5,519 bases of DNA from Desulfobulbaceae bacterium UBA2775. Its GTDB lineage: Bacteria; Desulfobacterota; Desulfobulbia; Desulfobulbales; Desulfocapsaceae. This document shows positions 1-5,519 of this stretch, piece by piece (the stretch's first letter is position 1; every line of letters begins with the position of its first letter). The DNA lies in the NCBI GenBank assembly GCA_002352445.1, contig DEIL01000280.1, forward strand, positions 1-5,519. The letters run 5' to 3'. Under the pieces are notes generated by a model that searched no databases, was not told the DNA's origin, and saw nothing but the letters and a program-made list of their open reading frames with translations. The position numbers and the translations under genes are program-made.

Positions 1-16
1 GACCTTTTTACGAGTT
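1..16 (+). repeat. Left copy of a 16-bp inverted repeat
   Basis: The first 16 bases, GACCTTTTTACGAGTT, are the exact reverse complement of positions 5490-5505. The two copies lie about 5.5 kb apart and each sits just upstream of a protease gene. Past position 16 the match drops: the next two bases mismatch and the two after them match. The copy touches the window edge, so its outer limit is unknown. It may be a dispersed intergenic repeat or a shared regulatory or terminator-like sequence. No transposase is present to suggest an insertion element. Confidence 0.6.
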
Positions 17-25
17 TATCAATAT

Positions 26-46
26 TGATTATGTCGGGCATAATCA
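26..46. promoter_or_regulatory. Dyad-symmetry element upstream of the M16 peptidase gene
   Basis: TGATTATG (26-33) and CATAATCA (39-46) form a perfect 8-bp inverted repeat around the 5-base centre TCGGG. It overlaps a second perfect 12-bp palindrome, ATCAATATTGAT (18-29). No T-run follows, so it does not look like an intrinsic terminator. Its position 12 to 80 bases before the possible start codons would suit an operator or an mRNA hairpin in the leader. It could also be part of the repeat that begins at position 1. No convincing -35/-10 pair was found in the short stretch available. The symmetry is seen directly; the regulatory role is inferred. Confidence 0.35.
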
Positions 47-106
47 TCTCAGTACCAAATGTTGGCCTGGTTGCGGCGTTTGTGCCCAAAAAGATATCGA
101 GCAACA

Positions 107-2962
107 ATGTTGAAGATTGATAATATGTGTCGTTGTTTCGTTAAGCTAGTGTCGGCAGTTGTTTTGATAGTGCTGCCCATGTTGTTCACCCCAACTCTAT
201 CCTTAGCAGAACTCCCATGCTTTACAAATCACTGGCCCTATGAGGTAAGTGATATAGAACCTGATCCGCAGCTTGTCCGCGGGAAACTTGCCAATGGACT
301 ACGGTATATTGTCAAAACCAATAATAAGCCTAAAAACAGGGTTGCAATATATCTTGATGTGCGGGCCGGTTCTTTTCAAGAGGGGGACAGGCAGCGCGGT
401 CTGGCACATTTCCTCGAACATATGATGTTCAACGGTTCCAACCACTTCCCCCCAGGCACCCTGGTAGATTATTTTCAATCCATAGGTATGGGGTTTGGCA
501 GCGATGTTAATGCCCATACAAGTTATGATGAAACCGTGTACCATCTTATTTTACCAGACGGGTCCAAAGAGGATATTGAAAAAGGTCTTCAGGTTATGGC
601 GGATTATGCGAGAGGCGCATTATTGCTTGAATCTGAAATTGACCGTGAAAGAGGGGTGATCTTAGCAGAAAAAAGAGCCAGGGATTCAGCGTCATACAGA
701 ACCAGGGTTGCTACGACTTCTTTTGCTTTCAGAGGTACGAGATTACCCGAGCGCAGAGTTATCGGACTGGAAGAAGTACTAAAAAAAGCAGACAGGCAGC
801 TGCTCAAATCCTACTATGATTCCTGGTATCGTCCGGAAAATATGGTATTGGTGATCGTAGGCGATATAATTCCCTCCGAAGCAGAACTCCTTATCAAATC
901 CGCATTATCAGGTCTACGGGGTGCAGGATCACGGGCTGACTGTCCTGAATTTGGGTCCCTTACCCATAAAGGTGCTGAACCATTTTATCACTATGAACCT
1001 GAACTTGGTAAGACGGAAATTGGTGTTGAGGCACTATGGGATATATTGCCCGAAGATGACTCTGTTGCCTTGAAGAAAAAGGAACTCACCCGTTATGTCG
1101 GCACAAAAATTATGCGATACAGGTTACAAAAGCTATCAGAAAAACCGGATGTTCCATTCACTCAAGCCAGTTACTACTATGGAGATATTGCGGATCATAT
1201 CGGTTATGGATCATTTTCAGCTCAAACTGATGCTGATAATTGGCAAAAAAGCCTTACCTCTATCAATAATGCACTTAAGCAAGTGATAGCGTTTGGATTC
1301 TCGGAAAAAGAGATGGCTCGTGCTAAAAAAGAGATCATTGCTAACCTCGATGCGTCTGTTCTAAAAGAAAAAAGTGAAGATTCGACCCATATAGCACGTA
1401 AAATTATTCGACATATTAACTCCAACCGTGTCTACCAATCAGCCGAACAGGAACAGGAGGTATACACTCCATTGGTGGAAAAAATCACTTTAGATGAAAT
1501 TAACAGAGAATTCAGTAAGATATGGGGTCATGACAGCCGGTTAATTTCCGTAACGGGGGATGTACAACTTGGAGAAAGAGCGGGTAACAAAATCTTAAGC
1601 GTTTTTCAGTCATCTGTCCAACAACCGGTTGTTGCATACGATGAAAATCCCTTAAAGAGTTTTCCTTACCTTTTGCTCCCGGAGAATGTCAGCAGTTACA
1701 GGGAACAGGACCTTGCCACCGAATTTGATATTGAAAGGCTTGTTTTTGATAATGGTTTGATTCTTAATCTTAAGAACACTGACTTCAGTAAAAATAGCCT
1801 GCTGCTCAGCGTTAATTTTGGACAGGGCAAGCTTCAAGAACCGGTGCCGGGCATGGCCATGCTTGCTGAGAGTATTATAAATAAGTCGGGAACCGGGGCA
1901 CTGACCAAGTCCGCTTTTGATGCGGCGCTGACCGGTAGTTCTGTTGATTTGCATTTCAGGATAGGAGAAGCATCTTATCTTTGGACGGGAAGCAGCCTCA
2001 AGAAGGATTTTGATCTGCTTTTACAAGCCTTATACACCTTGCTCCTTGACCCCGGGTTCCGGGAAGATGTGTTTGATTCTGTTATGACCAATAAAGAGCA
2101 GATGTACAATATGCTTGGCCGTGATATCGGGGGCGCAATGCCGTTAAAGGTTCAATCTTTCCTGGCATCAGGCAGCCCTCATTTTGGTTTACCTCCCTGG
2201 AATAATGTTGCTTCTGTCAACTACAAACACCTTTCTGAATGGGTAAAAACTATTACCCCAGGTAACGGTTTGGAAATATCGGTGGTTGGGGACTTCAAGA
2301 GGGCGCAGGTTGTAGCAGGAATAACAAAATATTTTTCAGGACTCGACCTGAAAAAAGATAAACAAGTTGAACCGTCCATTGTTGTTTTTCCTGATGGACA
2401 AGAGATTGAAGTTGATGTGCAGACTTCTATCGAAAAATCTCTTGTTTTCGTCTCTTGGCCAACAGAGGATTTTCGAAACATCACCCGTACGCGTCGCTTC
2501 CATTTGCTGGCTGCTGTTTTTGAGGACAGACTCAGGAAAGTGATAAGAGAAAAACTAGGAGCAACGTATTCTCCTGAAGTTTACAGCTCGAACTCAAAAA
2601 CATATAAAGGGTACGGTTATTTAGCTGCAAAAATGGTAGTAAAGCCGGGTGAAGAAGAAAAAATTTTGAAAGAAATTTTGAATCTGGCAGAGGAATTGCG
2701 AATAGAGGGAGTAACAGAAGAAGAGCTGGAAAGAGCCAGGGAACCGATGGTGACTTCTATCAATGATAGTCTTATGAGTAACAATTACTGGCTCTACTCA
2801 GTGATATCGCTTTCATCCAGGTATCCTGAACAACTTAAATGGCCCCAAACTATTCTTAATGACTATTCCACAATTTCAAAGAGAGAAATCAATATCCTTA
2901 CAAAAGAGTATTTAAATAACACTAAGTGTGCAACTGCTCTGGTAAGACCGGAAAGAGAGTAG
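107..2962 (+). CDS. Secreted M16 family zinc metallopeptidase (PqqL/pitrilysin type)
   Basis: Predicted periplasmic zinc endopeptidase of the M16 (pitrilysin/insulinase) family. These enzymes enclose short polypeptides in a clamshell chamber and degrade them. Numbering is from the ATG at 107 (951 aa). A signal peptide has a hydrophobic core at about 15-33 and likely cleavage after Ala34 (Ser-Leu-Ala). The N-terminal catalytic domain (about 60-205) carries the inverted zinc motif HFLEH: His101, catalytic Glu104 and His105. Glu188 is the probable third ligand, with the usual companion Glu181. A middle M16_C domain follows, with WYRPENM at 240-246. The second half starts near 543; the HxxEH position there is degenerate (MLAES, 585-589), as expected for the inactive half. 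Arg814 and Tyr821, in REKLGATY, match the conserved substrate-binding pair. Length and the region around HFLEH resemble E. coli PqqL (about 930 aa), but orthology is unproven. The frame is open from ATG 59, but that gives an unusually long n-region and has no Shine-Dalgarno. ATG 107 has a weak GAG at 99-101, and ATG 125 would give a compact 28-residue signal peptide. The start is therefore uncertain. No clear terminator follows. Confidence 0.93.
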   Translation: MLKIDNMCRCFVKLVSAVVLIVLPMLFTPTLSLAELPCFTNHWPYEVSDIEPDPQLVRGKLANGLRYIVKTNNKPKNRVAIYLDVRAGSFQEGDRQRGLAHFLEHMMFNGSNHFPPGTLVDYFQSIGMGFGSDVNAHTSYDETVYHLILPDGSKEDIEKGLQVMADYARGALLLESEIDRERGVILAEKRARDSASYRTRVATTSFAFRGTRLPERRVIGLEEVLKKADRQLLKSYYDSWYRPENMVLVIVGDIIPSEAELLIKSALSGLRGAGSRADCPEFGSLTHKGAEPFYHYEPELGKTEIGVEALWDILPEDDSVALKKKELTRYVGTKIMRYRLQKLSEKPDVPFTQASYYYGDIADHIGYGSFSAQTDADNWQKSLTSINNALKQVIAFGFSEKEMARAKKEIIANLDASVLKEKSEDSTHIARKIIRHINSNRVYQSAEQEQEVYTPLVEKITLDEINREFSKIWGHDSRLISVTGDVQLGERAGNKILSVFQSSVQQPVVAYDENPLKSFPYLLLPENVSSYREQDLATEFDIERLVFDNGLILNLKNTDFSKNSLLLSVNFGQGKLQEPVPGMAMLAESIINKSGTGALTKSAFDAALTGSSVDLHFRIGEASYLWTGSSLKKDFDLLLQALYTLLLDPGFREDVFDSVMTNKEQMYNMLGRDIGGAMPLKVQSFLASGSPHFGLPPWNNVASVNYKHLSEWVKTITPGNGLEISVVGDFKRAQVVAGITKYFSGLDLKKDKQVEPSIVVFPDGQEIEVDVQTSIEKSLVFVSWPTEDFRNITRTRRFHLLAAVFEDRLRKVIREKLGATYSPEVYSSNSKTYKGYGYLAAKMVVKPGEEEKILKEILNLAEELRIEGVTEEELERAREPMVTSINDSLMSNNYWLYSVISLSSRYPEQLKWPQTILNDYSTISKREINILTKEYLNNTKCATALVRPERE

Positions 2963-3036
2963 TCATTTATGAACTTATCTCGGATTTCGGGGGCTAGAGA
3001 GGCAGGGAAGTCCTGGGCTGGAGACCGCAATTATAT

Positions 3037-3065
3037 TTGACTTTCTTGGAAATTTATGGGATACT
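3037..3065 (+). promoter_or_regulatory. Probable sigma-70 promoter of the PilZ gene
   Basis: TTGACT (3037-3042) matches five of six bases of the -35 consensus. It is separated by exactly 17 bp from GATACT (3060-3065), which matches four of six bases of the -10 consensus. Transcription would begin near 3072, giving a 5' UTR of about 60 bases before the PilZ start codon. This implies that the PilZ gene can be expressed independently of the upstream M16 gene. The prediction rests on sequence match and position only. Confidence 0.55.
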
Positions 3066-3070
3066 GTTAT

Positions 3071-3123
3071 CCTGTTTTCTGGGAGATAACTGAACGCTTA
3101 TGGCAGTTCATTTTAGAAACAGG
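3071..3123 (+). promoter_or_regulatory. Possible leader stem covering the PilZ ribosome-binding site
   Basis: CCTGTTTTCT (3071-3080) can pair with AGAAACAGG (3115-3123), leaving one bulged T. Inside it are two mutually exclusive small hairpins: TGAAC (3091-3095) with GTTCA (3106-3110), or AACTG (3088-3092) with CAGTT (3104-3108). The right arm of the outer stem includes the AGG of the PilZ Shine-Dalgarno, so the fold could reduce translation. The left arm begins almost at the predicted transcription start. It does not resemble a known riboswitch that I can recognise. The complementarity is real, but stems of this size can arise by chance. Confidence 0.3.
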
Positions 3124-3135
3124 TGGAAGCTATGA
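3100..3135 (+). other. Possible 11-codon leader ORF overlapping the PilZ start
   Basis: An ATG at 3100 opens an 11-codon frame (MAVHFRNRWKL). Its TGA stop at 3133-3135 overlaps the PilZ ATG at 3132-3134 in the ATGA arrangement typical of translational coupling. GGGAG at 3081-3085 could serve as its ribosome-binding site, but the spacing of 14 bases is long. The frame runs through the PilZ Shine-Dalgarno and through the right arm of the putative leader stem. Translation of it could therefore open that stem. Such a short frame can easily occur by chance. Confidence 0.2.
3121..3126 (+). promoter_or_regulatory. Ribosome-binding site that sets the PilZ start
   Basis: AGGTGG lies 5 bases before the ATG at 3132 and is a good Shine-Dalgarno match. 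The alternative in-frame GTG at 3123 lies inside this motif and has no ribosome-binding site of its own, so the ATG at 3132 is preferred. Confidence 0.7.
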
Positions 3136-3500
3136 GTCAAGTAGAAGTGCAGCAGAAGAGGTGGCCCGGGGACGATTTCTCGCGTAAGAATAAAAGAAAG
3201 AGTCGTAGAAAAGACGTTTCCGGATTTATGGCTGACATTGCCGATACTACTTCTGTAGTTGGCGGAGAGATAGAGAATATCTCTTCCGGCGGCTTTAAAA
3301 TGATTAATGTTTCCAACTCGTTTACCAGTTCAAAACACACATATACCACAATTCTGAATGGAAACGGTAAGTATTACCGCCTGGTTGCCAAACCGTGCTG
3401 GATGAAAAAAAGTGCTGAAAAAGGATCGGTTGAAATAGGGTTTAAAATAATTGATGCGCCGTGGGAATGGGTTGATCTGACTCTCAATGGCACAAAATAA
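3132..3500 (+). CDS. PilZ domain protein (predicted c-di-GMP receptor)
   Basis: Small cytoplasmic protein of 122 aa made almost entirely of one PilZ domain. The family binds cyclic di-GMP and passes the signal on, usually to motility, adhesion, exopolysaccharide or secretion machinery. Both ligand-binding motifs are visible. The arginine motif RxxxR lies in a very basic stretch, with Arg22-Arg26 the best candidate and Arg18-Arg22 an overlapping alternative. The second motif, [DN]xSxxG, is NISSGG at 49-54. Their 22-residue separation is normal for the family. The C-terminal part continues the expected beta-barrel pattern, with a Trp-rich end (IGFKI near 100, then PWEW). There is no signal peptide, membrane segment or fused output domain, so any effect must come through a partner that is not identifiable here. 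ATG 3132 is chosen over the in-frame GTG 3123 because AGGTGG stands 5 bases upstream. A promoter at 3037-3065 and a terminator at 3548-3584 make it a likely single-gene transcript. Confidence 0.85.
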   Translation: MSQVEVQQKRWPGDDFSRKNKRKSRRKDVSGFMADIADTTSVVGGEIENISSGGFKMINVSNSFTSSKHTYTTILNGNGKYYRLVAKPCWMKKSAEKGSVEIGFKIIDAPWEWVDLTLNGTK

Positions 3501-3547
3501 GAACTTATTTCTGTTTGCTGAAGAACATATCTACTCGTTCAACTTTG

Positions 3548-3584
3548 GCAGAATCTTCTTTTGAAGATTCTGCTTTTTGTTTTT
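3548..3584 (+). terminator. Intrinsic terminator after the PilZ gene
   Basis: A perfect 11-bp stem (GCAGAATCTTC at 3548-3558 with its complement at 3563-3573) closes a TTTT loop. It is followed by a T-tract, TTTTTGTTTTT (3574-3584). It ends transcription on the + strand 47 bases after the PilZ stop. On the - strand the same stem lacks a U-run (the bases that follow read CAAAGTT), so it would be at best a poor terminator for the convergent sppA gene. The sppA stop codon begins inside the T-tract. Confidence 0.9.
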
Positions 3585-5439
3585 ATAGGGCCAGGGTAGT
3601 AAATGAATATGCGTAGATCCCTCGAGGGTCTTCCATCTGAAGGAGATTCTCGAGTCGGGAGTAGACTGAATTTTTAAACCGCATAATTGCAGGATTTGTT
3701 ATTTTCAAACCATCAATATCAGATACTTTGATAAACTGTGTGGTCAGATATCGAAAAAACTGATCTTTTACCGTCATTGTTCTGTGTATATATACCGGTT
3801 CAAAATTTGTAAGAGTTGCCAGTTTAGCTGCAGCTGCAACAGCATCGTTCAGTGAACCAAGTTTATCAACCAGACCAAGAGATTTTGCTGTAAGACCATC
3901 AAAGACACGACCCTGGGCAATACCTTCCACGTGGGATCTTTCCAGTTCACGGCCTTCCGAGACAATATTGAGAAATTGATTGTAGCCATGGGTAACGTTT
4001 TGCTGAATGGCTGATCGCAGCTGTTCCGGTAAAGGTTGAGTGAGGTCAAGACCCGAAGCCAACGGCGTTGTGCCAATGCCGTCACTGTACACTCCGAAGG
4101 AAGCAAGGGTTTTTTCAAAAGTTGGGATGGCTCCGAAAATCCCGATTGACCCTGTAATCGTGGCAGGGGATGCCCAAATTTCATCGGCGTTGGCGGCAAC
4201 CCAGTAACCTCCTGACGCTGCAACGGACCCCATTGAAACAACAAGAGGTTTACCGCTTTTTTGCAATGCCAGGAGTTCCTGTCGGATGATCTCAGAGGCA
4301 AAGGCAGAACCACCGCCTGAATTGATACGCAAAACGACAGCTTTTACCTGGCTGTCTTTCCGAGCCTTTCGTATCATTTCTCCAAGGGAATCACCGCCGA
4401 TCAATCCTGCCGGCTGCTTTCCAGGTACAATATTGCCTTCAGCAATAATAATACCTACCTTTTCAAGGTCGGGATTATCGTTTTGATAGGACTGCTTAAC
4501 TCGATTGAAATAATCATGGGAGGAAATGGTATTAACTGCTCCGTTATTTTGATCACCTGATATTGATTTAAGGTAGGATGCAAGTTGCTGACGGGTCAGG
4601 ATCTGGTCAATAAAACCAAGTTTGAGCGCAAGTTCAGCAGCGTCTCCATCTGTTAAAAGTAGCTGCGCTGCAACATCCGTTGTATATTTCTCTATCGCAT
4701 CCTTTTCAAGCTTACGCTGTCTGCTGACATCATCTGTATATATCTGCCATAGTGCGGAAAGCCAGACTTCGTTTTGTCGCCGATCCTCGGCTGACATATT
4801 GTTTCGTGTAAAAGGTTCCAGAGCTGATTTATAAGTGCCCACCTTAAAAATATTATAATTGACCTGCAACTTCTCAAGAGCCTCTTTAAAATAGAGCCGG
4901 TAGGTGCCGAAACCATGGATATCAACGACACCCATCGGGTTAATAATGACGTTGTCAGCATACGAGGCAAGGTAGTACTGGGTTTGTGTAAAATAGTCTT
5001 CGGCTGCGATAACTTTTTTATTCGTTGCCCGGAATCGCTCAATTGCTTTGCCGATTACCTGCAATTGATTCAATCCGCCATGTTTCAGTTTTCTAAGATC
5101 GAGTCGTAAGGCCGATATATTTTCATCCTCTGCAGCAGTATCAATTGTATCAATGATTTGCTGAAGCAGGGTCTCAGGTTCTGCTTCCGAATTCATGGTA
5201 GAACCAAAGAATTTTTCCAGGGCCGAAAGACTCATCTTTTCTTCAACAATATTTCCTGAGATGGTCAAATTCAAAATGGTGTTGGGTGAAACGGTTGATT
5301 TTTTTTCAGGCAAAAAGGCAAAAATCAGTAAAAGGACCATACTGAGTAGAAGCAAGTTCAGTACACTGTTTCGTATGAACCTGAAAAATTTCCCGATATA
5401 TCTGAAGATGGTCAGTATTGCAAAAAAGAGGCTTTTCAT
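3583..5439 (-). CDS. sppA: Signal peptide peptidase SppA, 67K type (S49 family)
   Basis: Inner-membrane serine protease that cuts signal peptides left in the membrane after protein export. It has 618 aa, the length of E. coli SppA, with the tandem S49 arrangement of the long form. A basic N-terminus (Lys2, Arg13, Lys17, Arg20, Arg23) precedes a single membrane segment at about 25-44, so the body faces the periplasm. The general base is supplied by the N-terminal half: Lys204 in GTYKSALEPF, matching E. coli Lys209. The nucleophile is in the C-terminal half: Ser409 in AASGGYW, followed by TGSIGIFG at 429-436. The family's substrate-groove motif reads NSGGGS at 373-378, with Gly375 where many members have Pro. 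Both catalytic residues are present, so an active enzyme is expected. The start ATG is supported by the membrane anchor beginning just after it and by a weak purine-rich stretch (CAGAGA) upstream. The gene converges on the PilZ gene, with 82 bases between stop codons. No strong promoter is visible in the 80 upstream bases. Confidence 0.96.
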   Translation of the reverse strand: MKSLFFAILTIFRYIGKFFRFIRNSVLNLLLLSMVLLLIFAFLPEKKSTVSPNTILNLTISGNIVEEKMSLSALEKFFGSTMNSEAEPETLLQQIIDTIDTAAEDENISALRLDLRKLKHGGLNQLQVIGKAIERFRATNKKVIAAEDYFTQTQYYLASYADNVIINPMGVVDIHGFGTYRLYFKEALEKLQVNYNIFKVGTYKSALEPFTRNNMSAEDRRQNEVWLSALWQIYTDDVSRQRKLEKDAIEKYTTDVAAQLLLTDGDAAELALKLGFIDQILTRQQLASYLKSISGDQNNGAVNTISSHDYFNRVKQSYQNDNPDLEKVGIIIAEGNIVPGKQPAGLIGGDSLGEMIRKARKDSQVKAVVLRINSGGGSAFASEIIRQELLALQKSGKPLVVSMGSVAASGGYWVAANADEIWASPATITGSIGIFGAIPTFEKTLASFGVYSDGIGTTPLASGLDLTQPLPEQLRSAIQQNVTHGYNQFLNIVSEGRELERSHVEGIAQGRVFDGLTAKSLGLVDKLGSLNDAVAAAAKLATLTNFEPVYIHRTMTVKDQFFRYLTTQFIKVSDIDGLKITNPAIMRFKNSVYSRLENLLQMEDPRGIYAYSFTTLAL

Positions 5440-5489
5440 TTGATCTCTGCCTGGAATGAATGGATAAGTTGCGATTGTAAGTGCTGAAG

Positions 5490-5505
5490 AACTCGTAAAA
5501 AGGTC
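5490..5505 (-). repeat. Right copy of the 16-bp inverted repeat
   Basis: AACTCGTAAAAAGGTC is the exact reverse complement of positions 1-16. It lies 51 bases upstream of the sppA start codon, where it could overlap the sppA promoter region. It is followed by ATTCTGGGATCCAG up to the window edge; that stretch includes short CTGG/CCAG arms at 5509-5519 and may belong to the same repeat unit. Read on the - strand toward sppA, the repeat has the same orientation relative to its gene as the left copy has to the M16 gene. Confidence 0.6.
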
Positions 5506-5519
5506 ATTCTGGGATCCAG

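Noticed and set aside
1850..1873. Missing HxxEH motif in the second half of the M16 protein as a sign of inactivation.
   Set aside because: Single-chain M16 enzymes normally have one active and one degenerate half. The N-terminal half keeps all zinc and catalytic residues, and the Arg/Tyr pair of the C-terminal half is present.
3003..3015. CAGG-GAAGT-CCTG hairpin after the M16 gene as a terminator.
   Set aside because: The stem is only four base pairs and no T-run follows, so it does not meet the intrinsic terminator pattern.
2969..3040. A 23-codon + strand frame just after the M16 stop, with a purine-rich stretch upstream.
   Set aside because: It is very short, has no recognisable motif, and its apparent ribosome-binding site is the coding end of the M16 gene. 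It ends at the -35 box of the proposed PilZ promoter. I see no support for a real peptide.
3849..4313. A 154-codon - strand open frame inside sppA.
   Set aside because: It lies entirely within sppA in another frame on the same strand, has no domain, and the sppA frame carries the catalytic motifs. It is a shadow frame.
4305..4322. NSGGGS in SppA in place of the common NSPGGS, as a possible inactivating change.
   Set aside because: The Pro-to-Gly change does not affect the Ser409/Lys204 dyad, and to my recollection SGGGS occurs in other SppA proteins. It is noted in the gene entry only.
5474..5501. TACAAT on the - strand (5474-5479) as the -10 box of an sppA promoter, with the -35 inside the edge repeat.
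   Set aside because: The -10 match is good (five of six), but the best -35 candidate at an allowed spacing (TTTTTA at 5496-5501, 16-bp spacer) matches only three of six bases. It is too weak to annotate, and the true promoter may lie beyond the window.

Overview
The window carries three complete genes of a Gram-negative bacterium and no clear mobile element, CRISPR array, rRNA or tRNA. The organism must have an inner membrane and a periplasm. One product is a secreted M16 zinc peptidase with a signal peptide. Another is a full-length 67K-type signal peptide peptidase SppA, with one N-terminal membrane anchor. Between them lies a small PilZ domain protein. The moderate base composition, lone PilZ gene, E. 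coli-length SppA and PqqL-like M16 protein would suit a member of the Desulfobacterota (the former Deltaproteobacteria). That placement is inference and is weak.

Layout: positions 1-58 hold half of an inverted repeat and a strong dyad just upstream of the first gene. About 107-2962 (+) is the M16 peptidase; the frame is open from 59, but the signal peptide favours a later start. Positions 2963-3131 are an intergenic leader with a good sigma-70-type promoter (TTGACT, 17 bp, GATACT) and a foldable 5' UTR. Positions 3132-3500 (+) are the PilZ gene, followed by a textbook intrinsic terminator at 3548-3584. Positions 3583-5439 (-) are sppA, convergent with the other two; its stop codon overlaps the end of the terminator T-tract. 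Positions 5440-5519 are the sppA upstream region and contain the second half of the inverted repeat (5490-5505, exact reverse complement of 1-16).

The M16 peptidase and SppA are both envelope proteases: one acts on peptides in the periplasm, the other on signal peptide remnants in the inner membrane. The PilZ protein is a predicted cytoplasmic c-di-GMP receptor with its own promoter and terminator, so it is probably transcribed independently. Nothing in the sequence shows that the three work as one system. The window looks like ordinary housekeeping and envelope content. The items most worth a second look are the 16-bp inverted repeat at the two edges and the structured pilZ leader, which contains a start/stop-overlapping mini-ORF.
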